From assembly GCA_036620675.1 (NCBI GenBank), contig JAZHEE010000001.1: a DNA stretch of 64,000 bases. One strand, written 5' to 3'. Below the pieces are notes generated by a model. It was not told the origin of the DNA. It searched no databases and worked only from the letters and a program-made list of their open reading frames with translations. Origin of the DNA: Jejubacter sp036620675 (lineage in GTDB: Bacteria > Pseudomonadota > Gammaproteobacteria > Enterobacterales > Enterobacteriaceae). Positions 49,401 to 58,421 of this stretch are shown here, in pieces. Both the position numbers and the translations under genes were made by a program. How positions within the stretch are numbered: the stretch's first letter is position 1; each line of letters begins with the position of its first letter.

Positions 49401-50703
49401 GCGCCTGTACCCTGGCTCCGTAATCGTTAATCGGCTGCCACGGAGCTGGCATACCGAGGAAATCTGCCTCTGCCACGCCCAGGCGCACGGCCTGGTCGAC
49501 GACAATACGCGCCACGTCAAAGTGGCGAGCGCGCGGATATTGCGCCAGATACTCACGCATTACAACGCTAAGATCCAGCGGCACGTTTTTCTCTTTGTAG
49601 ACCTTCAAGGCCTCTTCGATCATACCGGCCAGCTGTTCGCGAATCTCGTTAAACTCTTCAAACTCCAGATCCACCGGCAGCTCGCCGGTCACCTCTTCGT
49701 CGCGCAGCGCCATCTCTTCATCGCGCATATCAAACAAGCGGTCAGCAGAAGCATAGGTCAACGCCCAGGGGGCGTCGAAATAGTTCTGTACCGACTGACG
49801 CAGACGCTGGGCGAACACCCGGTTCTTGTCCATATCGATGGCGGTACGGATAAATTTGTGTACGTGGCGGTCATAGCCGATCCACAAATCCATCGCCTGC
49901 TGCCCCCAACTGACGATGCGATCGAGCTTGCTCTGCAGTTCATAGACCAGGCGGCTGACAAAGTGCAGATCCTCGCGACCGATAATGGCCTCCTGAATCT
50001 GCAGCAGGTTAGCCTGCAGTTTGTCACCGGCCGCTTCCAGGGTGTCCTGCAGTTCACGCAGCGTGCCAGAAGTTTCCGACAGCAGAAGTTCGCAGCTGCT
50101 AATGGCCGCGCGCCAGTCCTTATTCAGCAGCTGGGCGATATCGTCTTTCACCTGCTGCTGCTGTTCGTCCATCACCCGCTGGGTCAGATCGATACTGTCG
50201 AAAATCTCCGCCACCGAATACTTCAGCGGCGCGAAGACGTTGCGATGCCAGTGAAACTCGTCGCCTCCTTCCACGGAGGCGTCCGCCGCTCCCTTAAGCT
50301 CGCCCGCGACCACGGAAAGCTGCATCGAAAGGCGCAGGGTCGAAAATTCGCGCTGGCGGATATAATAATCGGTAATACCGATGCCCAGCGGCGTAAGACG
50401 GTAAATGGCATTGCCTTCCGTCAGCTCGCTGGTAAAACGGTTAAGCAGACGCTGGCGCACCATATCGTTGATTGCGTTATTGGCGCGCTGGGCGATAGTT
50501 TCGCCGCTTTGTCCATACGCATCGCTGACATGGCGGAAGGCGTCTACCAGCTCCCCTTCGCTCAGTTCTCCATCCAACCGTTCGCCGTTCAGCGTGGCTA
50601 TCGCCAGCAAAAAAGCCAGCCTGTCGCCGGGCAGCGAGATGGAGAAGTCGTTTTTTCTGGCCCAGGCAACCAGTTCTGGTACTGTCTGGGAAAAATCACT
50701 CAT
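49381..50703 (-). CDS. mukF: Chromosome-partition kleisin MukF
   Basis: A 440-residue kleisin of the MukBEF complex. The N-terminal winged-helix dimerisation domain spans about residues 1-115, a helical bundle about 120-290 contacts the MukB neck, a middle acidic segment (about 320-345, with EEVTGELPVDLEFEEF) binds MukE and MukB, and a C-terminal winged helix contacts the MukB head. Length equals E. coli. It begins 3 bases after the cmoM stop. Confidence 0.96.
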   Translation of the reverse strand: MSDFSQTVPELVAWARKNDFSISLPGDRLAFLLAIATLNGERLDGELSEGELVDAFRHVSDAYGQSGETIAQRANNAINDMVRQRLLNRFTSELTEGNAIYRLTPLGIGITDYYIRQREFSTLRLSMQLSVVAGELKGAADASVEGGDEFHWHRNVFAPLKYSVAEIFDSIDLTQRVMDEQQQQVKDDIAQLLNKDWRAAISSCELLLSETSGTLRELQDTLEAAGDKLQANLLQIQEAIIGREDLHFVSRLVYELQSKLDRIVSWGQQAMDLWIGYDRHVHKFIRTAIDMDKNRVFAQRLRQSVQNYFDAPWALTYASADRLFDMRDEEMALRDEEVTGELPVDLEFEEFNEIREQLAGMIEEALKVYKEKNVPLDLSVVMREYLAQYPRARHFDVARIVVDQAVRLGVAEADFLGMPAPWQPINDYGARVQAHVIDKY

Positions 50704-50706
50704 AGT

Positions 50707-51486
50707 TTATCCCTGATTTTCCGGCTTTTGCGCTGTTACATGGATGTAACGCCCCAGACTTATCCAGGGCTCCTGACGGCAGTATGCGGTCTCCAGCGCC
50801 AGGAGTTGCTCAAAACATTCGCGTTGCTGCTGCTTTTCCCGCAGATAGTCATGAAATACTCGCACGCCGGTCTTACCGGTAATAAGCCAGCCAATCTGCT
50901 CCAGCCAGTCATAAACCTGTTCCGGCCGTAGCGGATTGTCCGGCGACAGGGTGCGCTTTTTACGTTTGGGCATACCCTGCTGCACGTAAGTGAAATTACC
51001 GGCCACCATATTGTGCAACAGCAGACCGTTCGCATTATAAAACATCAGCGACAGAGCGCCGCCAGGTTTCAGACAAGACCACAGAGTGTCCAGCATCGAC
51101 CGGGGATCGGAAACCCACTCCAGCACCGCGTGAAACAATATCAGATCGACGGGGCTTTCCAAATAATGAGCAACTTCCTGGGCGGCACAATGTATAAAAT
51201 GCATGTTCCCGCTCACACCTTTCTGCTCCGCCGCCTGTCGGGCGCGGGCCACCATTTGCGCCGAAAGATCGCACAGGGTCACCTGATGCCCCAGCGCCGC
51301 CAGACGGCAGGCCATCTGCCCTTCGCCGCCGCCGGCGTCAAGAACGCGCAGCGGCCGGGCAGGCAGCCGGGTCAGAAGCGGCTCCAGATCCTGCCACAAA
51401 ATCGCCTGACGCAGCTTACCTTTGGTAGTGCCATAAATATTGCGGGCAAACTTTTCAGCAATGTCATCAAAATTGCGATCGCTCAT
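50707..51486 (-). CDS. cmoM: tRNA carboxymethoxyuridine methyltransferase CmoM (SmtA)
   Basis: A 259-residue class I SAM methyltransferase that methylates 5-carboxymethoxyuridine in tRNA wobble positions to its methyl ester. The SAM motif is LRVLDAGGGEGQMACRLA (residues about 43-60), with motif post-I LCDLSAQMV. It heads the cmoM-mukFEB transcript with 3 bases to mukF, an arrangement conserved in E. coli, where the gene was first named smtA. It is divergent from elyC. Confidence 0.94.
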   Translation of the reverse strand: MSDRNFDDIAEKFARNIYGTTKGKLRQAILWQDLEPLLTRLPARPLRVLDAGGGEGQMACRLAALGHQVTLCDLSAQMVARARQAAEQKGVSGNMHFIHCAAQEVAHYLESPVDLILFHAVLEWVSDPRSMLDTLWSCLKPGGALSLMFYNANGLLLHNMVAGNFTYVQQGMPKRKKRTLSPDNPLRPEQVYDWLEQIGWLITGKTGVRVFHDYLREKQQQRECFEQLLALETAYCRQEPWISLGRYIHVTAQKPENQG

Positions 51487-51617
51487 CGCAACAGATCCCC
51501 GATCTCATGCCCCCATCGGGCAAAGGCGCTATTTTGTCATACCCGGGCGGATAATGAACCCTTATGATGTATGATCACCGGGTTTTAACCGTTATATGGT
51601 CAAAAAAGGAACCGGAT

Positions 51618-52397
51618 TTGCTGCTTTTTGAACTCAAAAAATATATCGGCGGCCTGCTTCTGCCGCTCCCTTTTCTGCTGCTGATGATGGGAGTCGCCAT
51701 CGCGCTGCTGTGGTTCAGCCGCTGGCAGAAAACCGGGCGTACGCTACTGACCCTGAGCTGGCTGACGCTGCTGTTGCTAAGCCTGCAGCCGGTGGCCGAC
51801 AGACTACTGGCGCCGCTTGAATCACGCTATCCAACCTGGCGCGGCGGGCAGCCGGTCAGGGATATTGTGGTACTGGGCGGCGGCTACACCTGGAATCCGG
51901 AATGGGCGCCGAGCTCTAATCTGATAAATAACAGTCTGCCGCGGGTAGCGGAAGGCGTGCGGCTGTGGCTGGCGAATCCGGGATCGCGGATGATCTTCAC
52001 CGGTTATTCGTCACCGACTAATCCGGTCACCACCGCCGAGGCCGGCGCCCGGGTGGCGGAAAGCCTGGGCGTGCCGCGCAGTGCAATTGTCACGCTCAAC
52101 AGCCCCAGGGACACCGAAGAGGAGGCCGCCGCTGTAGCTCGCCTGTTAGGGGATCACCCCTTCCTGCTGGTCAGTTCCGCCTCACATCTGCCCAGAGCGA
52201 TGATCTTCTTCCACCGCCAGGGGCTGCACCCCATTGCCGCGCCGGCGAATCAACTGGCGATTACCTCGCCGCTCCAGACCTGGGAAAAAATTATGCCCTC
52301 CCCTTTGTGGCTGATGCACAGCGATCGGGCGGGTTATGAAACCCTGGGTCGACTCTGGCAGTGGGTAAAAGGCGAATTAGCTCAGCCAGGGAAGTAG
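51618..52397 (+). CDS. elyC: Envelope biogenesis factor ElyC (YcbC)
   Basis: A 259-residue DUF218 inner-membrane protein needed for normal peptidoglycan assembly at low temperature in E. coli. Two N-terminal transmembrane segments (residues about 10-32 and 38-58) precede the DUF218 domain (DIVVLGGGYTWNPEW, FTGYSSPTNPVTTAEAGA, TLNSPRDTEEEA, SASHLPRA). The start is taken as TTG 51618: AAGGA lies 7 bases upstream and the length then equals E. coli exactly. An in-frame ATG at 51564 would add 18 residues not found in the family. Its 3' end overlaps convergent ycbJ by 21 bases. Confidence 0.9.
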   Translation: MLLFELKKYIGGLLLPLPFLLLMMGVAIALLWFSRWQKTGRTLLTLSWLTLLLLSLQPVADRLLAPLESRYPTWRGGQPVRDIVVLGGGYTWNPEWAPSSNLINNSLPRVAEGVRLWLANPGSRMIFTGYSSPTNPVTTAEAGARVAESLGVPRSAIVTLNSPRDTEEEAAAVARLLGDHPFLLVSSASHLPRAMIFFHRQGLHPIAAPANQLAITSPLQTWEKIMPSPLWLMHSDRAGYETLGRLWQWVKGELAQPGK

Positions 52398-53270
52398 CTC
52401 TCTGGCGGCGCGGTCAAAAGCAGGGCGATTGATATGGCCGCAGGTCACCAGACGCGCTACTTCGCTCCACAGCAGGTAGAGCCAGCGCCGCCACAGGAAG
52501 GATTCCGCCACCGGCGCCCGTTTCAGGTAATGCCATAGCAGGCTTTCCGGCATGCCCTCTTCCCACAGGCGAAACAGCTCATATTCCCTGGGCGCCCACA
52601 GCGTCACGCCGGGGTTAATGGCGGCAATCAGCTGATCGCTGCGGGCATCCTTAAGCAGACTACGCAGCGTCAGATTGCCGTGTACCATCACCGCCACGTC
52701 ATCCGCATCGCTGAGCAGCGTCGCCAGCGCCGCTCTGGCGCGCCACAGGGTGCGCATATCCTGCATCGACAGCCCGGTACTGGTGAACTGGCCCAGGGTG
52801 CTCCACAGCACCTCGACCCGCTGCCGGTACCAGTCAGACCAGCGGTTATGCTGAATGCTGTCGATATCTCCGACATAGCCGCCGCTATCCACCCTATGCC
52901 AGCTCAGAAGCGCTTCGACAATCTGATCCTTCAGATGCGTCCAGCGCTCCGGGGTGCGGGCAGGCGCCTCTACCGGCACACCCCGCAGACGCTCCATCAG
53001 CAACAGTTCCTGACCAACGCGATCGTCATGGGTGATGACGCCGTAAACCACCGGCAGCCGCACGCTGCCATGGCGCGCCAGCTGAGACATTTTCAGACCA
53101 CAGCGGGCGGCCACCCCCGGCGAGCTAAAGCATTTTGCCAGTAGCGGCAGCGGATGCCCCTGGCTGTCATAGAGCGCCCACAGCACCGAATCAGGCGCTT
53201 CGCTGACACACTCCAGACGGCTTAACTTTTCTCCCAACAGATGACTCAATTCCCTGCGCAAACGTTCCAT
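52377..53270 (-). CDS. ycbJ: Phosphotransferase-like protein YcbJ
   Basis: A 297-residue protein of the aminoglycoside-phosphotransferase-like kinase fold. A weak Brenner-type loop (VMVHGNLTLRSLLKD, about residue 195) stands where kinases of this fold have HGDxxxxN; the asparagine and aspartate are shifted, so catalytic activity is doubtful. The substrate is unknown. ATG 53270 after GAGG gives the E. coli length; a 9-residue upstream extension is possible but not conserved. Confidence 0.88.
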   Translation of the reverse strand: MERLRRELSHLLGEKLSRLECVSEAPDSVLWALYDSQGHPLPLLAKCFSSPGVAARCGLKMSQLARHGSVRLPVVYGVITHDDRVGQELLLMERLRGVPVEAPARTPERWTHLKDQIVEALLSWHRVDSGGYVGDIDSIQHNRWSDWYRQRVEVLWSTLGQFTSTGLSMQDMRTLWRARAALATLLSDADDVAVMVHGNLTLRSLLKDARSDQLIAAINPGVTLWAPREYELFRLWEEGMPESLLWHYLKRAPVAESFLWRRWLYLLWSEVARLVTCGHINRPAFDRAARELLPWLS

Positions 53271-53363
53271 GACCTCAATACCTCCGGAAAAACCCACTTT
53301 TTATAATGGTACCGATGGCAGTGAAATGCTTCCCGCCAGATCAAATCCTTGCCTGTGAGCATA

Positions 53364-53390
53364 AAAAAACCTCCGTACCGGAGGTTTTTT
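53364..53390 (-). terminator. kdsB terminator
   Basis: CCTCCG-TAC-CGGAGG with A-run and T-run flanks (AAAAAA...TTTTTT), directly after kdsB on the minus strand. Confidence 0.92.
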
Positions 53391-53395
53391 CTGGT

Positions 53396-54142
53396 TTAGC
53401 CCATCGCAGCGCGAACCCGTTCAAGATCTTCCGGGGTATCCACGCCGGTGCCGGGCACCTGTCGTGCTACCGCCACGTGGATTTTTTCGCCGTACCACAG
53501 CACCCGCAACTGCTCCAGCTTTTCGAGCTGCTCAAGCGGGCTGGGCGCCCAACTAACGTAGCGACGAATAAAACCGGCGCGATAGCCATAGATGCCAATA
53601 TGACGCAGCAGCGAATCGCCAATCGCATCGCGGGAATGGGCAAAGCGGTCGCGATCCCAGGGAATGGTGGCGCGGGAGAAATAGAGCGCGAAGCCGTTTT
53701 TGTCGCACACGACCTTCACCGCATTTGGGTTAAAGGCCTCTTGCGCATCCTCAATCGGCACCGCCAGCGTGGACATCCCCACCCCGCTGGCAATCAGGTT
53801 TTCCGCCACCTGACGCAGGTTTTCCGGCGGGATCATCGGCTCATCACCTTGCAGGTTCACAATCGGCGTATCATCGGCAAAGCCGCATTTTTCCACGACT
53901 TCCGCCAGACGCTCGGTACCGGACTCATGGTCGGCTCGGGTCATGCAAACCTCGCCTCCCGCAGCCTCTACGGCTTTCGCCACGTCAGCGTGGTCGGTCG
54001 CCACGATAATACGCGCCGCGCCCGACTCCCGGGCGCGCTCCAGCACGTGAACAACCATCGGTTTACCGTGAATATCCATCAGCGGTTTGCCCGGCAGTCG
54101 GGACGACGCATAGCGGGCAGGAATAATGGCAACGAAACTCAT
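53396..54142 (-). CDS. kdsB: 3-deoxy-manno-octulosonate cytidylyltransferase KdsB
   Basis: A 248-residue nucleotidyltransferase that couples KDO to CMP, activating it for addition to lipid A. The CTP-binding loop IIPARYASSRLPGKPL (residues about 6-21), ATDHADV, the magnesium aspartates in NLQGDEPMIP, and RHIGIYGYRAGFI are conserved. Length equals E. coli. Its ATG overlaps the ycaR stop (ATGA). Confidence 0.97.
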   Translation of the reverse strand: MSFVAIIPARYASSRLPGKPLMDIHGKPMVVHVLERARESGAARIIVATDHADVAKAVEAAGGEVCMTRADHESGTERLAEVVEKCGFADDTPIVNLQGDEPMIPPENLRQVAENLIASGVGMSTLAVPIEDAQEAFNPNAVKVVCDKNGFALYFSRATIPWDRDRFAHSRDAIGDSLLRHIGIYGYRAGFIRRYVSWAPSPLEQLEKLEQLRVLWYGEKIHVAVARQVPGTGVDTPEDLERVRAAMG

Positions 54143-54321
54143 GAGGTAGTCTCTTCCGCACTAAGTGAACGGGCTTCGGTTTCCAGTAACACGGGAATGC
54201 CGTCGCGCAGTGGAAAGGCCAGACCATCCGGTTTGCAGATAAGCTCCTGGGTTTCTTTATTGAACCAGAGTTTGCCGTTACAGACCGGGCAGGCCACGAT
54301 TTCAAGTAGGCGATGATCCAT
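54139..54321 (-). CDS. ycaR: Trm112-like small zinc protein YcaR
   Basis: A 60-residue UPF0434 protein with a Trm112-like fold. CPVCNGKLWF (residues about 10-19) supplies a CxxC pair, and LAFPLRDGIPVLLETEAR is the family hallmark. Function is unsettled in enteric bacteria. GGAGG precedes the ATG. It is translationally coupled to kdsB, the arrangement seen in E. coli. Confidence 0.93.
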   Translation of the reverse strand: MDHRLLEIVACPVCNGKLWFNKETQELICKPDGLAFPLRDGIPVLLETEARSLSAEETTS

Positions 54322-54356
54322 AAATCCTCCAGAATGGATCGGGTAGCATAAGGCAT

Positions 54357-55598
54357 TCAGCATATCACAGCCGCGCCGGGAATTTCCCAGCCTTTGCCCC
54401 ATGGCGCTGCCAGCACGGAAGGAAGCTGGCGGCAAACGACACGCGCGGCCCCCTGCCAGCGTGCGAAATCGCTTATCATCGCCTGTATCCCGTCAATCAT
54501 GCCCTGCCCAACGCGCGCCTGTGGTTCCAGCCACAGGCCGATAATTTCCAGAATGCCGTCGCGCCGCGCCATTCTGGCATCCATGCGCCCCACCAGCTCG
54601 CCGCGCCACAGCAGGGGCAGCACAAAGTAACCATACTGCCGTTTATCCGCGGGGGTATAGCATTCCAGGCGGTAGCGGAAGCCGAACAGCTGTTCGGCGC
54701 GTTTACGATCCCACACCACGGGATCAAAGGGCGACAACACTGTGCCATGGGTGGCGCGCAGCCGCCCACTGCGCGCGCGATCCAGCAGCGGCGCCAGCGA
54801 GTGGTGCAGCCACATCTCTCCCAGGCCTTCGACCTCAACCGGTATTATTTGCCGGCTCGTCTGCCACTCTGCCAGCAGAGGCTTTAGCGCCACGTGGCGC
54901 AGGCGATAATAGTCGGCCAGCCAGGCGGCGCGAAAAATCCCCAGGCTGCGGGCGCTGTTTTCCAGCATTCGTCGTTCGGCTTGCTGCCGGGGAAGCAGAT
55001 CACGCTCGTCGCACCAGTCTGGCATCACCCGCTGAGTCAGATCGTAAACGCGCTGGAAGTTGCGGCGCTCACGTACCATCAGACGACCGTCGGTAAACAG
55101 CCCCTCCAGATGACGCTTATGCGGTTTCCAGTCCCACCAACCGCTACCTCCCTTGCGCGGATGTTCAAAATCGGCGGCGCGCACCGGTCCATGGCTTTCG
55201 ATATGGCTTAATAATGCATCAATCTCTTGTCGATGTTCACGCATCCACTGAGCCCGATACTTCCAGCCCATTTTTTCCGGTTCCAGCATACGGTGGCGCA
55301 CCAGCGCAAAATCGTCCCGGGGCAAAAAACAGGCCTCATGGGCCCAGTATTCAATCAGATCGCCACGTGCCAGCGCCTCGTCCAGCCAACTCATCGGCCA
55401 GGCTCCCAGTCTGCTGAACAGCACCAGATACGGGCTACGGGCGACGACGTGGATCGTGTCTATTTGTAACAAGGACATCCGGGAGATGGCGGACAGCATC
55501 GCCTGAGGGCCGGCGGCACGCCGCGGTTTCAGCAGCAGTCCCTGAGCGGCAAGATGGAGCCGCCGGGCGGCTTGCTGAGAAAGGGGAGTTCTGGTCAC
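54357..55598 (-). CDS. ycaQ: Interstrand-crosslink-repair DNA glycosylase YcaQ
   Basis: A 413-residue AlkZ-like (HTH_42) DNA glycosylase. E. coli YcaQ unhooks interstrand cross-links formed by nitrogen mustard and excises N7-alkyl purines. Conserved blocks are SRMSLLQIDTIHVVARSPYL (residues about 42-61, holding the QxD catalytic motif), YWAHEACFLPR, EHPRKGGSGWWDWKPHKRHL in part, and LSPFDPVVWDRKRAEQLFGF. Length is close to E. coli (410). It lies between lpxK and ycaR on the same strand. Confidence 0.92.
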   Translation of the reverse strand: MTRTPLSQQAARRLHLAAQGLLLKPRRAAGPQAMLSAISRMSLLQIDTIHVVARSPYLVLFSRLGAWPMSWLDEALARGDLIEYWAHEACFLPRDDFALVRHRMLEPEKMGWKYRAQWMREHRQEIDALLSHIESHGPVRAADFEHPRKGGSGWWDWKPHKRHLEGLFTDGRLMVRERRNFQRVYDLTQRVMPDWCDERDLLPRQQAERRMLENSARSLGIFRAAWLADYYRLRHVALKPLLAEWQTSRQIIPVEVEGLGEMWLHHSLAPLLDRARSGRLRATHGTVLSPFDPVVWDRKRAEQLFGFRYRLECYTPADKRQYGYFVLPLLWRGELVGRMDARMARRDGILEIIGLWLEPQARVGQGMIDGIQAMISDFARWQGAARVVCRQLPSVLAAPWGKGWEIPGAAVIC

Positions 55599-55652
55599 GA
55601 GATGCCTCTACGCCTTTGGGCGCCAGGGCCGCATCTCTACCGCAGAGCGGCC

Positions 55653-56633
55653 TTAACGCACCAGGTTAAGCAGTTCGGTTATCAGACATTCAGCCCGATC
55701 GCCAGTTAATTGCGCCTCTACTGGTAGGTACCACCAGTTTTCACGGGCGAAAGAACGACACTTAACCGCATCCTTTTCGGTCATTAACAGGGTCTGGCCT
55801 GGCTCACAGAATCCATTGACCTGGGCTTCGCTCAGGGCCTGGTGATCCGCCAACGCCTGCGTCTTTACAGGCCGAACGCCGCACTCTTCAAGGGTGGCGA
55901 AAAAGCGCGGGGGATGACCAATACCCGCTATTGCCACAACATCATTGAGCTCACAAACAGGACGGCGCTCGCCGCTCAGCAAATTTACGGCCTCGCCAGG
56001 CACCAGGCGCATCGCGATTTCGCCAGGATGCGGCTGACCACCGTTAGCAATCACCGCATCTACCGATTTCAGCCGCCCGGCACGTTCGCGCATCGGGCCT
56101 GCCGGCAGCCACCAGCCGTTGCCGAACCGACGTACGCCATCCACCACCACCACCTCTTTATCACGCGCCAGCGCATAATGCTGCAGGCCATCATCCGTGA
56201 TAATAATCTGCGGCGGCGTTTCCAGCGCCAGCAACGCCTGAACCGCCTGACTGCGTACTGGCGCCACCGCCACCGGCGTGGCGGTACGCTGGTAAATCAG
56301 TACCGGCTCGTCCCCCGCCTCAGCGGTGGATGTCTGCGGTGTAAGCAGTAACGGGTAGCTGGCGGCTTTACCGCCATAGCCGCGGGAAACCACGCCGGGG
56401 CGTACCCCGCGCCGCTGTAGCTGTTCCACCAGCCACACTACCACCGGCGTTTTGCCGTTACCGCCCGCGGTCAGGTTGCCCACCACCACGACCGGCACCG
56501 GCGCCTTCCAGACCTTACTCCAGCCCAGCCGGTACCCCAGCCGACGCACGCCGCTGATTAGCCCATACAGCAGGGAAAACGGCAGCAGCAGCAACCAGAG
56601 CGGCGAACGTCCGGACCAGATTCTCTCTATCAT
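55653..56633 (-). CDS. lpxK: Tetraacyldisaccharide 4'-kinase LpxK
   Basis: A 326-residue inner-membrane-associated kinase that adds the 4'-phosphate in lipid A synthesis, using ATP. An N-terminal hydrophobic helix (SPLWLLLLPFSLLYGLISGV, residues about 10-29) anchors it. The P-loop GNLTAGGNGKTP (about 52-63) and the Walker B region IIITDDGLQHYAL with the catalytic aspartates are intact. It overlaps the msbA stop by 4 bases (ATGA), forming msbA-lpxK. Confidence 0.96.
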   Translation of the reverse strand: MIERIWSGRSPLWLLLLPFSLLYGLISGVRRLGYRLGWSKVWKAPVPVVVVGNLTAGGNGKTPVVVWLVEQLQRRGVRPGVVSRGYGGKAASYPLLLTPQTSTAEAGDEPVLIYQRTATPVAVAPVRSQAVQALLALETPPQIIITDDGLQHYALARDKEVVVVDGVRRFGNGWWLPAGPMRERAGRLKSVDAVIANGGQPHPGEIAMRLVPGEAVNLLSGERRPVCELNDVVAIAGIGHPPRFFATLEECGVRPVKTQALADHQALSEAQVNGFCEPGQTLLMTEKDAVKCRSFARENWWYLPVEAQLTGDRAECLITELLNLVR

Positions 56634-58378
56634 TGGCCAAACTGCATCCGGTGAAGCTGCGCGTAAACGCCTTTATGCTCCAGTAGCTCGGTGTGCGAGC
56701 CGCGCTCCACAATACGACCGTCTTCCACTACCACTATCTGATCGGCCTGTTCGATAGTAGAGAGCCGGTGAGCAATGACCAGAGAAGTTCGGTTTTTCTG
56801 GAGTTCATCCAGCGCCGCCTGAATGGCGCGTTCGGATTCGGTATCCAGCGCCGAGGTGGCTTCGTCGAGGATCAGGATCGGGCTGTCACGCAGCAGCGCG
56901 CGCGCAATAGCAATGCGCTGACGCTGGCCGCCGGAAAGCAGTACCCCGTTTTCGCCAATCACCGTATCCAGGCCATCGTCCATTTTCTCGATAAAGTCCA
57001 TGGCATATGCCATGCGCGCTGCCTTTTCGATATCTTCGCGACTGTACTGTTCAGTACGCGCGTAGGCGATATTGTTAGCGATGGTATCGTTAAACAGGTG
57101 TACGTTCTGAGAAACCAGCGCCACCTGGTTACGCAACGACGCCAGGGTATATTCGCGGATATCGTTGTCATCGATATGAATGGCACCCTTATCGATATCG
57201 TAGAAGCGGGTAATCAGGCTGGCAATCGTCGACTTACCCGAGCCAGAGCGCCCCACCAGCGCCACGGTCTTCCCTGCAGGAATGGTCAGACTGATATCGC
57301 GCAGCGCAGGAATTTCACGTCCCGGGTAGGTAAAAGTCACATCACGGAACTCAATATCCCCCTGAGAGCGTTCGATAACCTTCGTACCGGTATCTTTTTC
57401 CTGCTCGGTGTCGAGGATGCTGAACAGCGTCTGGCAGGCTGCCATACCGCGCTGGAACTGAGCGTTCACGTTAGTCAGCGATTTGAGCGGACGCATCAGC
57501 GCGATCATGGACGAAAAGACGACGGTAATGGTCCCGGCCGTCAGGTTCTCCATCACGCTGGGGAAGCTGGCGGCATAGAGCACGAACGCCAGAGCCAGAG
57601 AGGCAATAAGCTGGATCAGCGGATCGGAAATAGAGGTAGCGGAAACCATACGCATCCCCTGCTGACGCATCTTGTTACTCACCTTGTTGAAACGCTCGGC
57701 TTCCACCTGCTGGCCACCGAAGATAAGAACTTCTTTATGGCCTTTCAGCATCTGCTCTGCGCTGGTGGTCACCAGCCCCATGGTGTTCTGCATGTTCTTG
57801 CTGATGCTACGAAAGCGCTTAGACACCACGCGAATAGCGAAGGAAACGATAGGCGCCAGCACGATCAAAATCATCGACAGCTGCCAGCTGTAGTAGAACA
57901 TCATGATAAACAGGCCGATGATCGATGCCCCTTCGCGCACCACGGTAATCAGTGCGCTGGATGAAGAAGAGGCCACCTGCTCAGAGTCATAAGTAATGCG
58001 CGACAGCAGCGTACCGGTGGACTGCTTATCGAAAAATGCGACCGGCATCCCCATCATGTGGTTAAACAGGCGACGTCGGATGGTCATAACCACCTTTCCG
58101 GAAACCCAGGAGATACAGTAGCTGGACACATAGCTGGTCACGCCGCGCAGAACCATCAGCCCAATGACTACCAGCGGCATCCAGAGCAGCACGGAACGGT
58201 CGGTTTTACCAAAGCCGTCATCCAGTAACGGTTTGAGCAGCGATAGCATATAGGTATCGCTGGCTGCATTGAGGATTAAGGCTATCCCTGCCACGATCAG
58301 ACCCATTTTAAAAGGCGCAATTACCGGCCACAGTCGGCGGAAGGTCTGCCATGTGGAGAGATCTTTATCGTTGTGCAT
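56630..58378 (-). CDS. msbA: Lipid A export ABC transporter MsbA
   Basis: A 582-residue half-transporter that flips core-lipid A across the inner membrane as a homodimer. Six transmembrane helices lie in residues about 20-310. The nucleotide-binding domain has Walker A GRSGSGKS (about 376-383), LSGGQRQRIAIARAL, Walker B PILILDEATSALD and switch histidine in VIAHRLST. ATG 58378 (MHNDKDLSTWQTFRR) matches the E. coli start and length. A 69-base upstream extension would overlap comEC. Confidence 0.97.
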   Translation of the reverse strand: MHNDKDLSTWQTFRRLWPVIAPFKMGLIVAGIALILNAASDTYMLSLLKPLLDDGFGKTDRSVLLWMPLVVIGLMVLRGVTSYVSSYCISWVSGKVVMTIRRRLFNHMMGMPVAFFDKQSTGTLLSRITYDSEQVASSSSSALITVVREGASIIGLFIMMFYYSWQLSMILIVLAPIVSFAIRVVSKRFRSISKNMQNTMGLVTTSAEQMLKGHKEVLIFGGQQVEAERFNKVSNKMRQQGMRMVSATSISDPLIQLIASLALAFVLYAASFPSVMENLTAGTITVVFSSMIALMRPLKSLTNVNAQFQRGMAACQTLFSILDTEQEKDTGTKVIERSQGDIEFRDVTFTYPGREIPALRDISLTIPAGKTVALVGRSGSGKSTIASLITRFYDIDKGAIHIDDNDIREYTLASLRNQVALVSQNVHLFNDTIANNIAYARTEQYSREDIEKAARMAYAMDFIEKMDDGLDTVIGENGVLLSGGQRQRIAIARALLRDSPILILDEATSALDTESERAIQAALDELQKNRTSLVIAHRLSTIEQADQIVVVEDGRIVERGSHTELLEHKGVYAQLHRMQFGQ

Positions 58379-58421
58379 TAAGTCGAACCAGCTGTTAGCA
58401 TTGATGAAATAGCCGCATATT

